Source of the DNA: Bacteroidota bacterium
Lineage (GTDB): Bacteria > Bacteroidota > Bacteroidia > Bacteroidales > Porphyromonadaceae
Length of the DNA stretch: 64,000 bases
Direction of reading: 5' to 3'
Assembly (NCBI GenBank): GCA_023395395.1
Contig: JAEWZH010000016.1
Location: 28,589-92,588, forward strand
Shown here: positions 53,988 through 61,781 of the stretch, piece after piece
Position numbering within the stretch: position 1 is the first letter of the stretch
Layout of the letters: each line of letters starts with the position of its first letter
The notes under the pieces: model-generated
What the model saw: only the letters and a program-made list of their open reading frames with translations
What the model was told of the DNA's origin: nothing
The model's database searches: none
Program-made: the position numbers and the translations under genes

Positions 53988-56300
53988 CGTTACGCCCCAC
54001 GGACTTCTTGAAAAAGGAGTAAGTGGGGTGATTCGTCTATATACATCTATCCTTAGGGCACGCAGGATATTCTCTAGCCCAAATCCTATCTCAGCATAGA
54101 ATTCGTTATTCATTTCTCGTGAGTGCATTGGCAGTAGAAATAGCTCCTCCCCACTTTCCTGTCTATTCTTTTTTGTGAGATTGCCATATATTGCGTTGAT
54201 GGTCAATACCCCACGTAGTTTTAGATTTTTTACCAGTGGAATACGGTCAAAGATTAGTCCCCTCATGTGGTATTGAACAAAGGCAGTAGCCCATTCGTCT
54301 GCTACAAACTCGAGGGGATTGAGTAGGCTAAAGGTATTTTGTCCATACAGAATACCGATATTTGTTGGTGGTGTATAGAGGATAGGATAGGGGACAGCAC
54401 TCCATATTTTCCCGACGCTCAGCTGGTAGTCAAGGCGCCCAAAAATCCCCATCCACAGCCTTTGCTCCATGCTTAGTTCTGTGCGTTGGCGATTATAGTC
54501 TCCACCCAATCCCATCGATGCCCATTCATGTTTTAGACGATAAACGGGGACTTCACGTTGTACCCTGGATTCGTGGCCATGCCTCTGCATTGAACCCTCA
54601 AAAATCCGCTCGCCGGGAGCCCATCTAAGTTCTAATCCTAGTACGGTATCTCGGATTTCTGAGAGTTTCTGTATCGAGCCATCGGCATTTACCCTTACAT
54701 ACTCGAGATTTCCGTGAGGCAGATCCCTAAAATAATTGGCAAATAGATTTATCGAAAACTCCGAACTGAAATCATTTTGATACTGGAGCGACCAGGTACT
54801 ACGATACGAACGTGATGCAAAATGAGGAATCCCCACGTCATAAAGGATATTGGTGCGATCCGTATTCTCGATTATTTGTCCGGGGATGTAGAGATCGTAG
54901 CGATGATTGATCGAAATTTCATTTCGAGGGTATTCTTCTCTAAAATAGCGCTTAGTTCGGAAAGAGTGCGCGTAGGTTATGCTATACTTCCAGCGCTGAT
55001 CCTTAAAGCCGTACGCTCCGTAACCTTCAAAAAAGTTTTTACGAGAGAAATACCCAGTAGTCCTGCCACCCAATCTAATTCGCAAGCCCTCGACACTATT
55101 GACATTTACTATCTCGCTGATTGGTCCGATGTCAAAATGGCTACCGCCATATACCTTATTGTAGTCCCATTTGGTACGGAGATAGTTGAGACCAATCATG
55201 TCTATTGCTTCCAGTGCAAGGCGCTGCCAAGGATGCTTCCTAAATTCATCCATGAAGTGGCGAAGCCCTTCATCTGCCGATATGATTTTATTGGACTTTA
55301 GCCGACTGATGATATGTTGTACATCTTGATCGCTAGAGCGATCTTGGTATTGCTGAGTGGCGTAGACAAGGGTACTGTCTGGTTGTTCGTATTCGTATTT
55401 ATCATAGCTTCTATTGTGTTCGACATAAGCCGAAAGCTTTCTAAAGAAAAGCTTCATATCAGCTGCCAGATGCTCTTTCGTTAAGTGCCAATGATCTTCA
55501 TCGCCTCCAAACCATTGCTGTACCCGTAGGCTTTCTACAAAGTTTACATTGGTCATCTTTGGAAATACGAGTGAGGCTTGTAGCAAATGAGGTGCTACAC
55601 CCACAGCGATCTCTAATCGACCCGTAAAGCTCGGAGCATACGGATTTCTGGGAATAAATTCTACCACCTGCGCTATCTTGCCTTGAGAGACAATCGTATC
55701 TGTGAGGTAAAATCGATAGCTACTTCTGGCATCAACTCCGAGTGGGGTAGGAAATTCTGTCTGCAGCATCCTCACCTTCGATTGAAATAGATCTAGCTCA
55801 GGTAAAAGTTCTTCCAATCTTATGGTATTAGTGCCGTCACTAAAGTTTTGATCAATCCCCATCATATTGTGGTAGATTACGGCTTCATTGGTCTTCTCCT
55901 TTTCCGCATTGTAACCTTTGAGCGTCACTTTCTCCCTCCAAGAGAGTGGTAAGACTGCAGAACCATCTATCTTGGAACTAGTCAGATAGTGGTCAAAAAA
56001 CGGTGCCACTTTCATCAGAAAGCTTTGCCATTTGTCTATACTCGCTAATGATAATGATAGTTGATCTACTTGTTGATAGCTGTAGGCGACCTGTCTTTGT
56101 CGTCGAGCATGCTCCAATCGAGAGACCTTTTCTATAAGAGCTACAGCAGGATTATTTTCTTCGTATTTGGTTTTGCTGCCCAGCACGGTAAGCTCGGGCA
56201 TCATGATTGGTTTCCTAGTATAGGGGGGCTCTTGTGCTATAGCACATTGCCAATATAATAGGAGACAAAGCCCACCTATTATCATGCCCCACTTAGCCAT
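53964..56300 (-). CDS. DUF5686-family outer-membrane protein
   Basis: 778 residues: signal peptide ending QCAIAQ, the family opening MMPELTVLGSKTKYEENNPAVALIEKV (in part), a soluble region, then a barrel from about residue 380 with aromatic strands ending VTLGFNVNF. The terminal phenylalanine marks an outer-membrane barrel. The carboxypeptidase-regulatory-like domain often found in front of DUF5686 is missing or very short here. Function unknown. Starts 3 bases after the cdaA stop, so it belongs to the folP-cdaA transcript. Confidence 0.75.
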   Translation of the reverse strand: MAKWGMIIGGLCLLLYWQCAIAQEPPYTRKPIMMPELTVLGSKTKYEENNPAVALIEKVSRLEHARRQRQVAYSYQQVDQLSLSLASIDKWQSFLMKVAPFFDHYLTSSKIDGSAVLPLSWREKVTLKGYNAEKEKTNEAVIYHNMMGIDQNFSDGTNTIRLEELLPELDLFQSKVRMLQTEFPTPLGVDARSSYRFYLTDTIVSQGKIAQVVEFIPRNPYAPSFTGRLEIAVGVAPHLLQASLVFPKMTNVNFVESLRVQQWFGGDEDHWHLTKEHLAADMKLFFRKLSAYVEHNRSYDKYEYEQPDSTLVYATQQYQDRSSDQDVQHIISRLKSNKIISADEGLRHFMDEFRKHPWQRLALEAIDMIGLNYLRTKWDYNKVYGGSHFDIGPISEIVNVNSVEGLRIRLGGRTTGYFSRKNFFEGYGAYGFKDQRWKYSITYAHSFRTKRYFREEYPRNEISINHRYDLYIPGQIIENTDRTNILYDVGIPHFASRSYRSTWSLQYQNDFSSEFSINLFANYFRDLPHGNLEYVRVNADGSIQKLSEIRDTVLGLELRWAPGERIFEGSMQRHGHESRVQREVPVYRLKHEWASMGLGGDYNRQRTELSMEQRLWMGIFGRLDYQLSVGKIWSAVPYPILYTPPTNIGILYGQNTFSLLNPLEFVADEWATAFVQYHMRGLIFDRIPLVKNLKLRGVLTINAIYGNLTKKNRQESGEELFLLPMHSREMNNEFYAEIGFGLENILRALRIDVYRRITPLTPFSRSPWGVTLGFNVNF

Positions 56301-56303
56301 AGC

Positions 56304-57125
56304 CTATACCCTCCTCACAGTAGTCACCGTGTCACCTATTTTACTCATGTCTGTAAAGGTGGAGCTCAGAAATTGTTGTAGCTGGTCTGTGTCCACATTT
56401 GCAATCAATTCACCCCTGTAGGCAATAGAAATCTCGCCCCGCTCCTCACTGATAATGATTACCTTGGCATCTGTCGCCTGTGATATGCCTAGCCCCGAAC
56501 GGTGTCTCAACCCCATCTCTTTGGGTAGCCCTTGCCCTTGAGCTACAGGCAAGATACATGCTGCAGCTACAATAGTGTAGTCTCGGATGATCATGGCACC
56601 ATCGTGGAGAGGAGCATTTTTAAAGAATATATTCTCTACCAAGCGAGAATTGACCTGTGCATTGATAATTTCTCCCGTGTGGATAAACTGTTCGAGACTG
56701 GTCTCCTGCTCCAGCACGATTAGAGCACCTGTTTTCTTCCTCGCCATATTGGCACAGGCAAAAGAAATCATACCTATGAAGCTCTGCTCCCTACTCGTAG
56801 AGTTATTTTTTTCTGTCTTAAAGAGCCTGCGGAAAAAACGCCATCTCTGGGTGCTCCCAAGTACATTTAAGAATCGCTTAATCTCATCTTGAAAAATAAT
56901 CACTACCACTACGATACCGACACTAAATAGAGCATCCAATATACTCCCGAGTAGGCGCATCCTGAGCAATTGGGAAGTAATCACCCAGATGACAATCAGA
57001 GCAATAATGCCTCCAAAAAGAGTGCCACTTCCACTCTTCCTCAGCACATCATACACATAGTAGAGTAGAAGCCCTACCAGTAGAATATCAAGAACGTCCT
57101 TAAACGAAAATACCAGCCAATCCAT
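56304..57125 (-). CDS. cdaA: diadenylate cyclase CdaA
   Basis: 273 residues: three N-terminal membrane helices (about 10-30, 35-55, 62-80) and a cytosolic DAC domain with catalytic D175-G-A177 and R207-H-R209 motifs. Makes c-di-AMP, a regulator of potassium, osmotic and cell-wall balance. Lies between folP and the DUF5686 gene. This folP neighbourhood is familiar from other Bacteroidales. Confidence 0.93.
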   Translation of the reverse strand: MDWLVFSFKDVLDILLVGLLLYYVYDVLRKSGSGTLFGGIIALIVIWVITSQLLRMRLLGSILDALFSVGIVVVVIIFQDEIKRFLNVLGSTQRWRFFRRLFKTEKNNSTSREQSFIGMISFACANMARKKTGALIVLEQETSLEQFIHTGEIINAQVNSRLVENIFFKNAPLHDGAMIIRDYTIVAAACILPVAQGQGLPKEMGLRHRSGLGISQATDAKVIIISEERGEISIAYRGELIANVDTDQLQQFLSSTFTDMSKIGDTVTTVRRV

Positions 57126-57172
57126 ATTCTGTAAGAGTGCGAGTGGAGAAAGGTCACAAAGTCCCCATTATC

Positions 57173-58021
57173 CTAACCCTTCAATAGTTTTACCATTTTC
57201 ATTGCCTCCCATGCCTCTCGCACATCATGCACACGCAAGAAGTGCGCCCCCTCAAGCAACGCAAAGGTATTGAGTACAGTGGTGCCATTCAAGGCATCAT
57301 CAGGAGTCGTATTGAAGTAGCGATAGATCATACTCTTCCTGCTAATCCCTACATACAAGGGATAGTCTAGTGCTCTAAACTTCCCAAGGTCGCTCATCAA
57401 TTCATAATTTTGCAACGTCGTCTTGCTGAAACCAAACCCAGGATCCAATATGATATTTTCCTTGCGTAGCCCTAGCTCTTGGAGCTGGGCAATCGTCACC
57501 AAGAGCTCCTCGATTACGCCGTCGGCAACACGTCCCTTGTATTCGCACAGACTTTGCATCGTCTTAGGCGTGCCTCGCATGTGCATCAAGATGTAAGGAA
57601 CCTGCAGCTGAGCCACAGTTTTAAGCATCTCAGGGTCAATTTTCCCTCCCGAAACATCATTGATTGCATCTGCACCACCGAACTCTACAGACTTGCGCGC
57701 CACATCTGCCACGAAGGTGTCTACACTCACGGGCATATCTGGGTACTCCTTTTTCAGAATGCTCAATACCCCCTTTACTCGACGCCATTCCTCCTCCGGT
57801 GATACCTCATCTGCATTGGGGCGACTGCTGTATCCCCCCACATCTACCATCGTACCTCCCTCTTCAATGATTTGCTCGATACGCTTATGTATAGCCCGTT
57901 CCCCCTCAATCCTGCTTTTTGAATAGAAAGAGTCGGGAGTGTAGTTTAGAATGCCGACTACCATCGGCTCTTGAGTGAGATTGAAAGGCCTCCCCCTAAA
58001 ATTCATCACTACATCTTGCAT
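57173..58021 (-). CDS. folP: dihydropteroate synthase
   Basis: 282-residue TIM-barrel enzyme of folate synthesis; joins p-aminobenzoate to the pterin diphosphate and is the sulfonamide target. Signatures: GILNYTPDSF (residues 23-32), DVGGYSSRP, DPGFGFSKT and the C-terminal RVHDV. Start at the ATG 58021; a candidate -7 element lies about 34 bases upstream. The cdaA gene follows 47 bases downstream. Confidence 0.95.
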   Translation of the reverse strand: MQDVVMNFRGRPFNLTQEPMVVGILNYTPDSFYSKSRIEGERAIHKRIEQIIEEGGTMVDVGGYSSRPNADEVSPEEEWRRVKGVLSILKKEYPDMPVSVDTFVADVARKSVEFGGADAINDVSGGKIDPEMLKTVAQLQVPYILMHMRGTPKTMQSLCEYKGRVADGVIEELLVTIAQLQELGLRKENIILDPGFGFSKTTLQNYELMSDLGKFRALDYPLYVGISRKSMIYRYFNTTPDDALNGTTVLNTFALLEGAHFLRVHDVREAWEAMKMVKLLKG

Positions 58022-58054
58022 ACCAATTGCGTCTGATTAAGTAAATCCCTCCAA

Positions 58055-58062
58055 CAAATGTA
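58055..58062 (-). promoter_or_regulatory. candidate -7 element for folP-cdaA
   Basis: Minus strand TACATTTG; the expected -33 position reads TTC rather than TTG. Confidence 0.4.
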
Positions 58063-58164
58063 CCTAAAACTCCCGATTGAGCGAAATCTAATGCCCTCCG
58101 GCATTGCAAATAATCCCCAGACCATCTATTTTTCCCCAAGGATGTTATCAATGTATAAATAGTA

Positions 58165-58226
58165 GTCTCTCTATAGAAAAACAATTGTCGTCATACTGTG
58201 AGACAAAAGTCTTTCTATAGAGAGAC
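58165..58226. repeat. inverted repeat of the TCTCTATAGA family
   Basis: GTCTCTCTATAGAAA (58165-58179) and TTTCTATAGAGAGAC (58212-58226) are perfect 15-bp inverted copies about 30 bases apart in the gap between marR and folP. It may end the trxA-marR transcript, but on the minus strand no good T run follows. Confidence 0.75.
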
Positions 58227-58284
58227 AATTATTTTTCTAACTAAATCCTCTCTCTCCTACTGGTAAAGAATTTCTTTGGATACC

Positions 58285-58662
58285 CTATTCCCGGTTCAAT
58301 AATTCAGAGAGGAGTAGGGGCGTTTTTATCTGATCACATTTGAGAGAAGTGAGTATCTCTTTGCCCTTTGGAGAGAGGGAGAAGTACATCTGTCGCCTAT
58401 CCTCCTTCCCGACTACTCGTCTGACAAGTCTTTTGTCTTCAACAGACTTGATTACTTTGGAAGTATTGGAAGGCTTGAGGGCGAGTCTCTCTGCAATATC
58501 ACTTGAGGAGAGCTGACCCTCCTTGTCCAGAGTGCAGAGCAGTACGCCCTCATTGAGCCCAATATTGTAGGTCTCTTCAAAACATATTTCGAAGTCAGCC
58601 AGTGCTCGATAGAGCTCCCTAATCTTGCATAGCGTATCGATATTGTTTTTCTGAGTTTCCAT
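58285..58662 (-). CDS. MarR-family transcriptional regulator
   Basis: 125 residues with a winged helix: LSSSDIAERLALKPSNTSKVIKS (helix-turn-helix region, about 50-72, in part) and the wing VVGKEDRRQMYFSLSPKG. Starts on the base directly after the trxA stop, so the two are co-transcribed. It keeps a single cysteine near residue 25 (FEICFEE) that could sense oxidants; this and a link to thioredoxin are inference. Confidence 0.87.
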   Translation of the reverse strand: METQKNNIDTLCKIRELYRALADFEICFEETYNIGLNEGVLLCTLDKEGQLSSSDIAERLALKPSNTSKVIKSVEDKRLVRRVVGKEDRRQMYFSLSPKGKEILTSLKCDQIKTPLLLSELLNRE

Positions 58663-59031
58663 TTACTTCTTTTCTACTTTGAGTACGTTCTGGATAGCTT
58701 CCTCAAGCGCATCCTTCGGAAGTGCTCCTGCAGCCATCTGTGGGGTCTCTCCCATAGGGATAAATAGGATAGAGGGGATAGAGCGAATACCGAAAAGCCC
58801 GGCAAGCTCCATCTCAGCTTCGGTATCCACCTTGTAGATATCTACGCTACCAGTGTATTCATCGGCTAAGTCGTCCATGATAGGACCCAGCATCTTGCAA
58901 GGGCCGCACCAAGAAGCAAAGAAGTCGATGATTGCAGGCTTATCGCCTTTAAACTGCCACTCGTTTGGGTTATTCTCGTAGTCAAAGACCTTATCAATAA
59001 AGTCTTGTTTAGTCAAATGTATTGCTGCCAT
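58663..59031 (-). CDS. trxA: thioredoxin
   Basis: 122 residues, one thioredoxin fold, active site W41-CGPC with C42 and C45 (FFASWCGPCKML), cis-proline loop at SIPSILF. No signal peptide, so cytoplasmic. Somewhat longer than the usual 105-108 because of an N-terminal extension. First gene of a two-gene unit with a MarR regulator. Confidence 0.93.
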   Translation of the reverse strand: MAAIHLTKQDFIDKVFDYENNPNEWQFKGDKPAIIDFFASWCGPCKMLGPIMDDLADEYTGSVDIYKVDTEAEMELAGLFGIRSIPSILFIPMGETPQMAAGALPKDALEEAIQNVLKVEKK

Positions 59032-59090
59032 AATTATTCTTATTGTTATATATTCTTACATCTGCAAAGAGAGACATCCCTTTGCTTTTG

Positions 59091-59098
59091 CAAAGATA
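59091..59098 (-). promoter_or_regulatory. candidate -7 element for trxA-marR
   Basis: Minus strand TATCTTTG about 60 bases before the trxA ATG; the -33 position carries ATG in place of TTG. Confidence 0.45.
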
Positions 59099-59185
59099 TA
59101 TATAATTTATCATTCGACATAATTTCTATTGGAAATAATTGGATTGACCGCAAATACTCTGGGAACTATTTAGTAAAAGATTGAC

Positions 59186-60679
59186 CTATAGATCTTTTTT
59201 AAGTAGGCGCTTTATGGACGCCTTCAGTTCAGGTGCAAAGAAAAAGATTGTTATTGCAATGAATAAGATGAATAAAATCCCTCGCACTAGTAGTTTGACC
59301 CAGAGATGGTCAAAGTCTATTGCCATTCCTCCAAAGTAGAAGAGTGTGGCAAGTCCCAATAGCAGTAGATTTTTTCCGGTGTCGTAAGGTATAGGATAGT
59401 ACTTCTGCCCTAGAAAATAGGAGAGTAGCATCATCACCGCATTGCAAGCAAAGGCACTCCATGCTGCAGCGACGATACCGTATCTGGGAATTCCCCATAG
59501 GATAATCGCAACGGTAGTCACGAGCCCGACAATGGAGAATATCGCTCCATAGTGCGTGCGATCACTCACTTTGTACCAAACCGATAGGTTGTAATAGATG
59601 CCAAAGAGTATCTCGCTCGCCATCACTATCGGTACTACCACAAGTCCGCTATAGTAATCGGGGGAGACGATGTGCTTAAAAAAATCGATGCCATACATTA
59701 CACCGAGAAAGATGAGGATTCCGAAGAAAATGAAGTAGTTCATCGCCACCCGATAGGCATCCTGCCCGTCCTTTTCCTTCATCTTGGAGAAGACAAAAGG
59801 GTCGTATGCAAATCGGAAGGCTTGGATGAACATCACCATCACGACTGCTATCTTGAGATTACCACCATATATACCGAGCTGTGTCATTCCCTCTACCCTA
59901 TCTGGATAGAGATAAGGGATCAATATCTGCCCGGCCATCTTATTAAAAATTCCCGCTAGTCCCAATAGTACCAACGGCATGGAGTAGGATAGCAGTGGGC
60001 GAACCAGAGCCTTGTCAAAGCCGTATCTCGCATCTTTTAGAATAGGAGCCATAGCAAGGCACTCGATACCAGAGGCGAGAAGATTGGAGATAAAGATATA
60101 TCCCACTCCGAAGTCTGGCTGATAGAGCCATTCAGGTAGCACTATCCCTCGAGATAATAGCCAAGGGAAAAGGACAAAGAAGAGTAGATTAAAACCGATA
60201 TTGAGGATGATAAAGAGGAATTTATAGAAGGCAAACCTCAGCGGTCTACGCTGATACCTGATGTAGGCAAAGGGGACAGCCATTAGGGCGTCGAGCATCA
60301 AGATGACCACAAACATCGTGATGTACTCAGGATGATTGGCATAGCCAAGCCCTGCAGCGACATCATGACCAAAGAGTATCCCTAGCAGACCAAATAGAGC
60401 CACTGCAATGCCTACTAGTTTTGTCGTTGTCGCAAAAACCCTCTTGGGCTCCTCGTTTGTATTTATGAAGCGGAAGAGCCCAGTTTCCATCCCTAGAGTA
60501 AGTAACACGAGTACGACACTCACCCAAGCATACAGATTGGTGACTATGCCGTATTCTGCACTATTTGCCAGCACCCTTATGTAAAAGGGGGCTAGCAGCC
60601 AATTGAGAAACTTACTGATAATGTTGGTCGCACCGTAGATGACGGTGTCCTTTGCCAACCCTCTCATGCCTGATGCCAT
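59186..60679 (-). CDS. polysaccharide flippase of the Wzx/MOP superfamily
   Basis: 497 residues and about 14 hydrophobic segments, starting MASGMRGLAKDTVIYGATNIISKFLNWLL (in part), typical of oligosaccharide flippases. It should export a lipid-linked glycan, perhaps for LPS or capsule, though no glycosyltransferase is nearby. It follows ruvB after 6 bases, as the last gene of an rnr-ruvB-flippase transcript. Confidence 0.82.
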   Translation of the reverse strand: MASGMRGLAKDTVIYGATNIISKFLNWLLAPFYIRVLANSAEYGIVTNLYAWVSVVLVLLTLGMETGLFRFINTNEEPKRVFATTTKLVGIAVALFGLLGILFGHDVAAGLGYANHPEYITMFVVILMLDALMAVPFAYIRYQRRPLRFAFYKFLFIILNIGFNLLFFVLFPWLLSRGIVLPEWLYQPDFGVGYIFISNLLASGIECLAMAPILKDARYGFDKALVRPLLSYSMPLVLLGLAGIFNKMAGQILIPYLYPDRVEGMTQLGIYGGNLKIAVVMVMFIQAFRFAYDPFVFSKMKEKDGQDAYRVAMNYFIFFGILIFLGVMYGIDFFKHIVSPDYYSGLVVVPIVMASEILFGIYYNLSVWYKVSDRTHYGAIFSIVGLVTTVAIILWGIPRYGIVAAAWSAFACNAVMMLLSYFLGQKYYPIPYDTGKNLLLLGLATLFYFGGMAIDFDHLWVKLLVRGILFILFIAITIFFFAPELKASIKRLLKKDL

Positions 60680-60685
60680 GCGCCC

Positions 60686-61777
60686 TTACTCTAAGTCGTC
60701 AAAGAAATCCTTGGCTCTATGGGGGCGAAACACCTTCCCTAAGTGTTCGTATGCCAATCGAGTCACCTCTCGTCCTCTAGGTGTACGCTTCATGAACCCC
60801 TCTTTGATGAGAAATGGTTCGTACACATCTTCCACAGTCCCTGGGTCTTCTCCGATGGCTGTAGCGATGGTGCCAATCCCCACAGGACCGCCATCAAACT
60901 TGTCGATAATCACGTTGAGTATCTTATGGTCTATCTGATCCAGACCATGCTTATCTATATTCAGAGCCTCCAGTGCATAGGTGGCGATGTCGTGGTGAAT
61001 CTTACCTGTCCCTTTGACCTGTGCATAGTCGCGGACACGTCTCAGGAGTGCATTGGCGATTCGAGGCGTACACCGACTACGTTGCGCAATCTCCTGCGCT
61101 GCCACTTGATCGCAAGGCACTCCTAAAATACCTGCGCTCCTCAACACAATCCCTCTAAGCGTCTCACTATCGTAGTACTCGAGGTGCATGTTGATTCCAA
61201 ATCTAGCTCTTAGCGGGGCGGTAAGTAGGCCACTCCGAGTAGTGGCACCAATTAAAGTAAAAGGGTTGAGATCAATTTGAATGCTTCGTGCTCCAGGACC
61301 TTTGTCTATCATTATGTCGATGCGGAAATCCTCCATCGCCGAGTAGAGATACTCTTCCACTACAGCAGGCATACGGTGTATTTCGTCTATAAAAAGCACA
61401 TCATTAGGTTCCAAAGAAGTGAGCACCCCGGCAAGGTCACCCGGTTTGTCCAAGACAGGACCCGAGGTGACCTTTATACTTACCCCCAACTCATTGGCGA
61501 TAATCTGTGATAGGGTCGTTTTGCCCAGCCCTGGGGGACCGTGTAGTAGTACATGATCCAGCGACTCTCCACGCAATTTGGCTGCCGCCACAAATACCTG
61601 AAGGTTTTCTACCACCGATGGTTGCCCTCGAAAATCGCCAAAGGTAGCAGGGCGAAGAGCGAAGTCTTTGTCCTCCTCCACACGTACCAGCTGATCCGCA
61701 GGAGTATTGCCCCGCTCCACACCACGGATGTCAAACTCCTCCAGCCCCTCAATAATCCTCTCCTCGTCCTTCATCAT
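60686..61777 (-). CDS. ruvB: Holliday junction branch-migration helicase RuvB
   Basis: 363-residue AAA+ motor that drives branch migration with RuvA. Walker A GPPGLGKT (80-87), Walker B FIDEIHR, sensor 1 GATTRSG with LTAPLRARFG, and a C-terminal winged helix (RTPRGREVTRLAYEHLG). Length is slightly above the usual ~340 because of the N-terminus. Separated by 4 bases from rnr. No ruvA or ruvC nearby, as is common in Bacteroidetes. Confidence 0.97.
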   Translation of the reverse strand: MMKDEERIIEGLEEFDIRGVERGNTPADQLVRVEEDKDFALRPATFGDFRGQPSVVENLQVFVAAAKLRGESLDHVLLHGPPGLGKTTLSQIIANELGVSIKVTSGPVLDKPGDLAGVLTSLEPNDVLFIDEIHRMPAVVEEYLYSAMEDFRIDIMIDKGPGARSIQIDLNPFTLIGATTRSGLLTAPLRARFGINMHLEYYDSETLRGIVLRSAGILGVPCDQVAAQEIAQRSRCTPRIANALLRRVRDYAQVKGTGKIHHDIATYALEALNIDKHGLDQIDHKILNVIIDKFDGGPVGIGTIATAIGEDPGTVEDVYEPFLIKEGFMKRTPRGREVTRLAYEHLGKVFRPHRAKDFFDDLE

Positions 61778-61781
61778 CAGT

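Noticed and set aside
54822..55301. 159-codon plus-strand frame opposite the DUF5686 gene
   Set aside because: Shadow of the real gene; no domain, and the opposite strand has signal peptide and barrel features.
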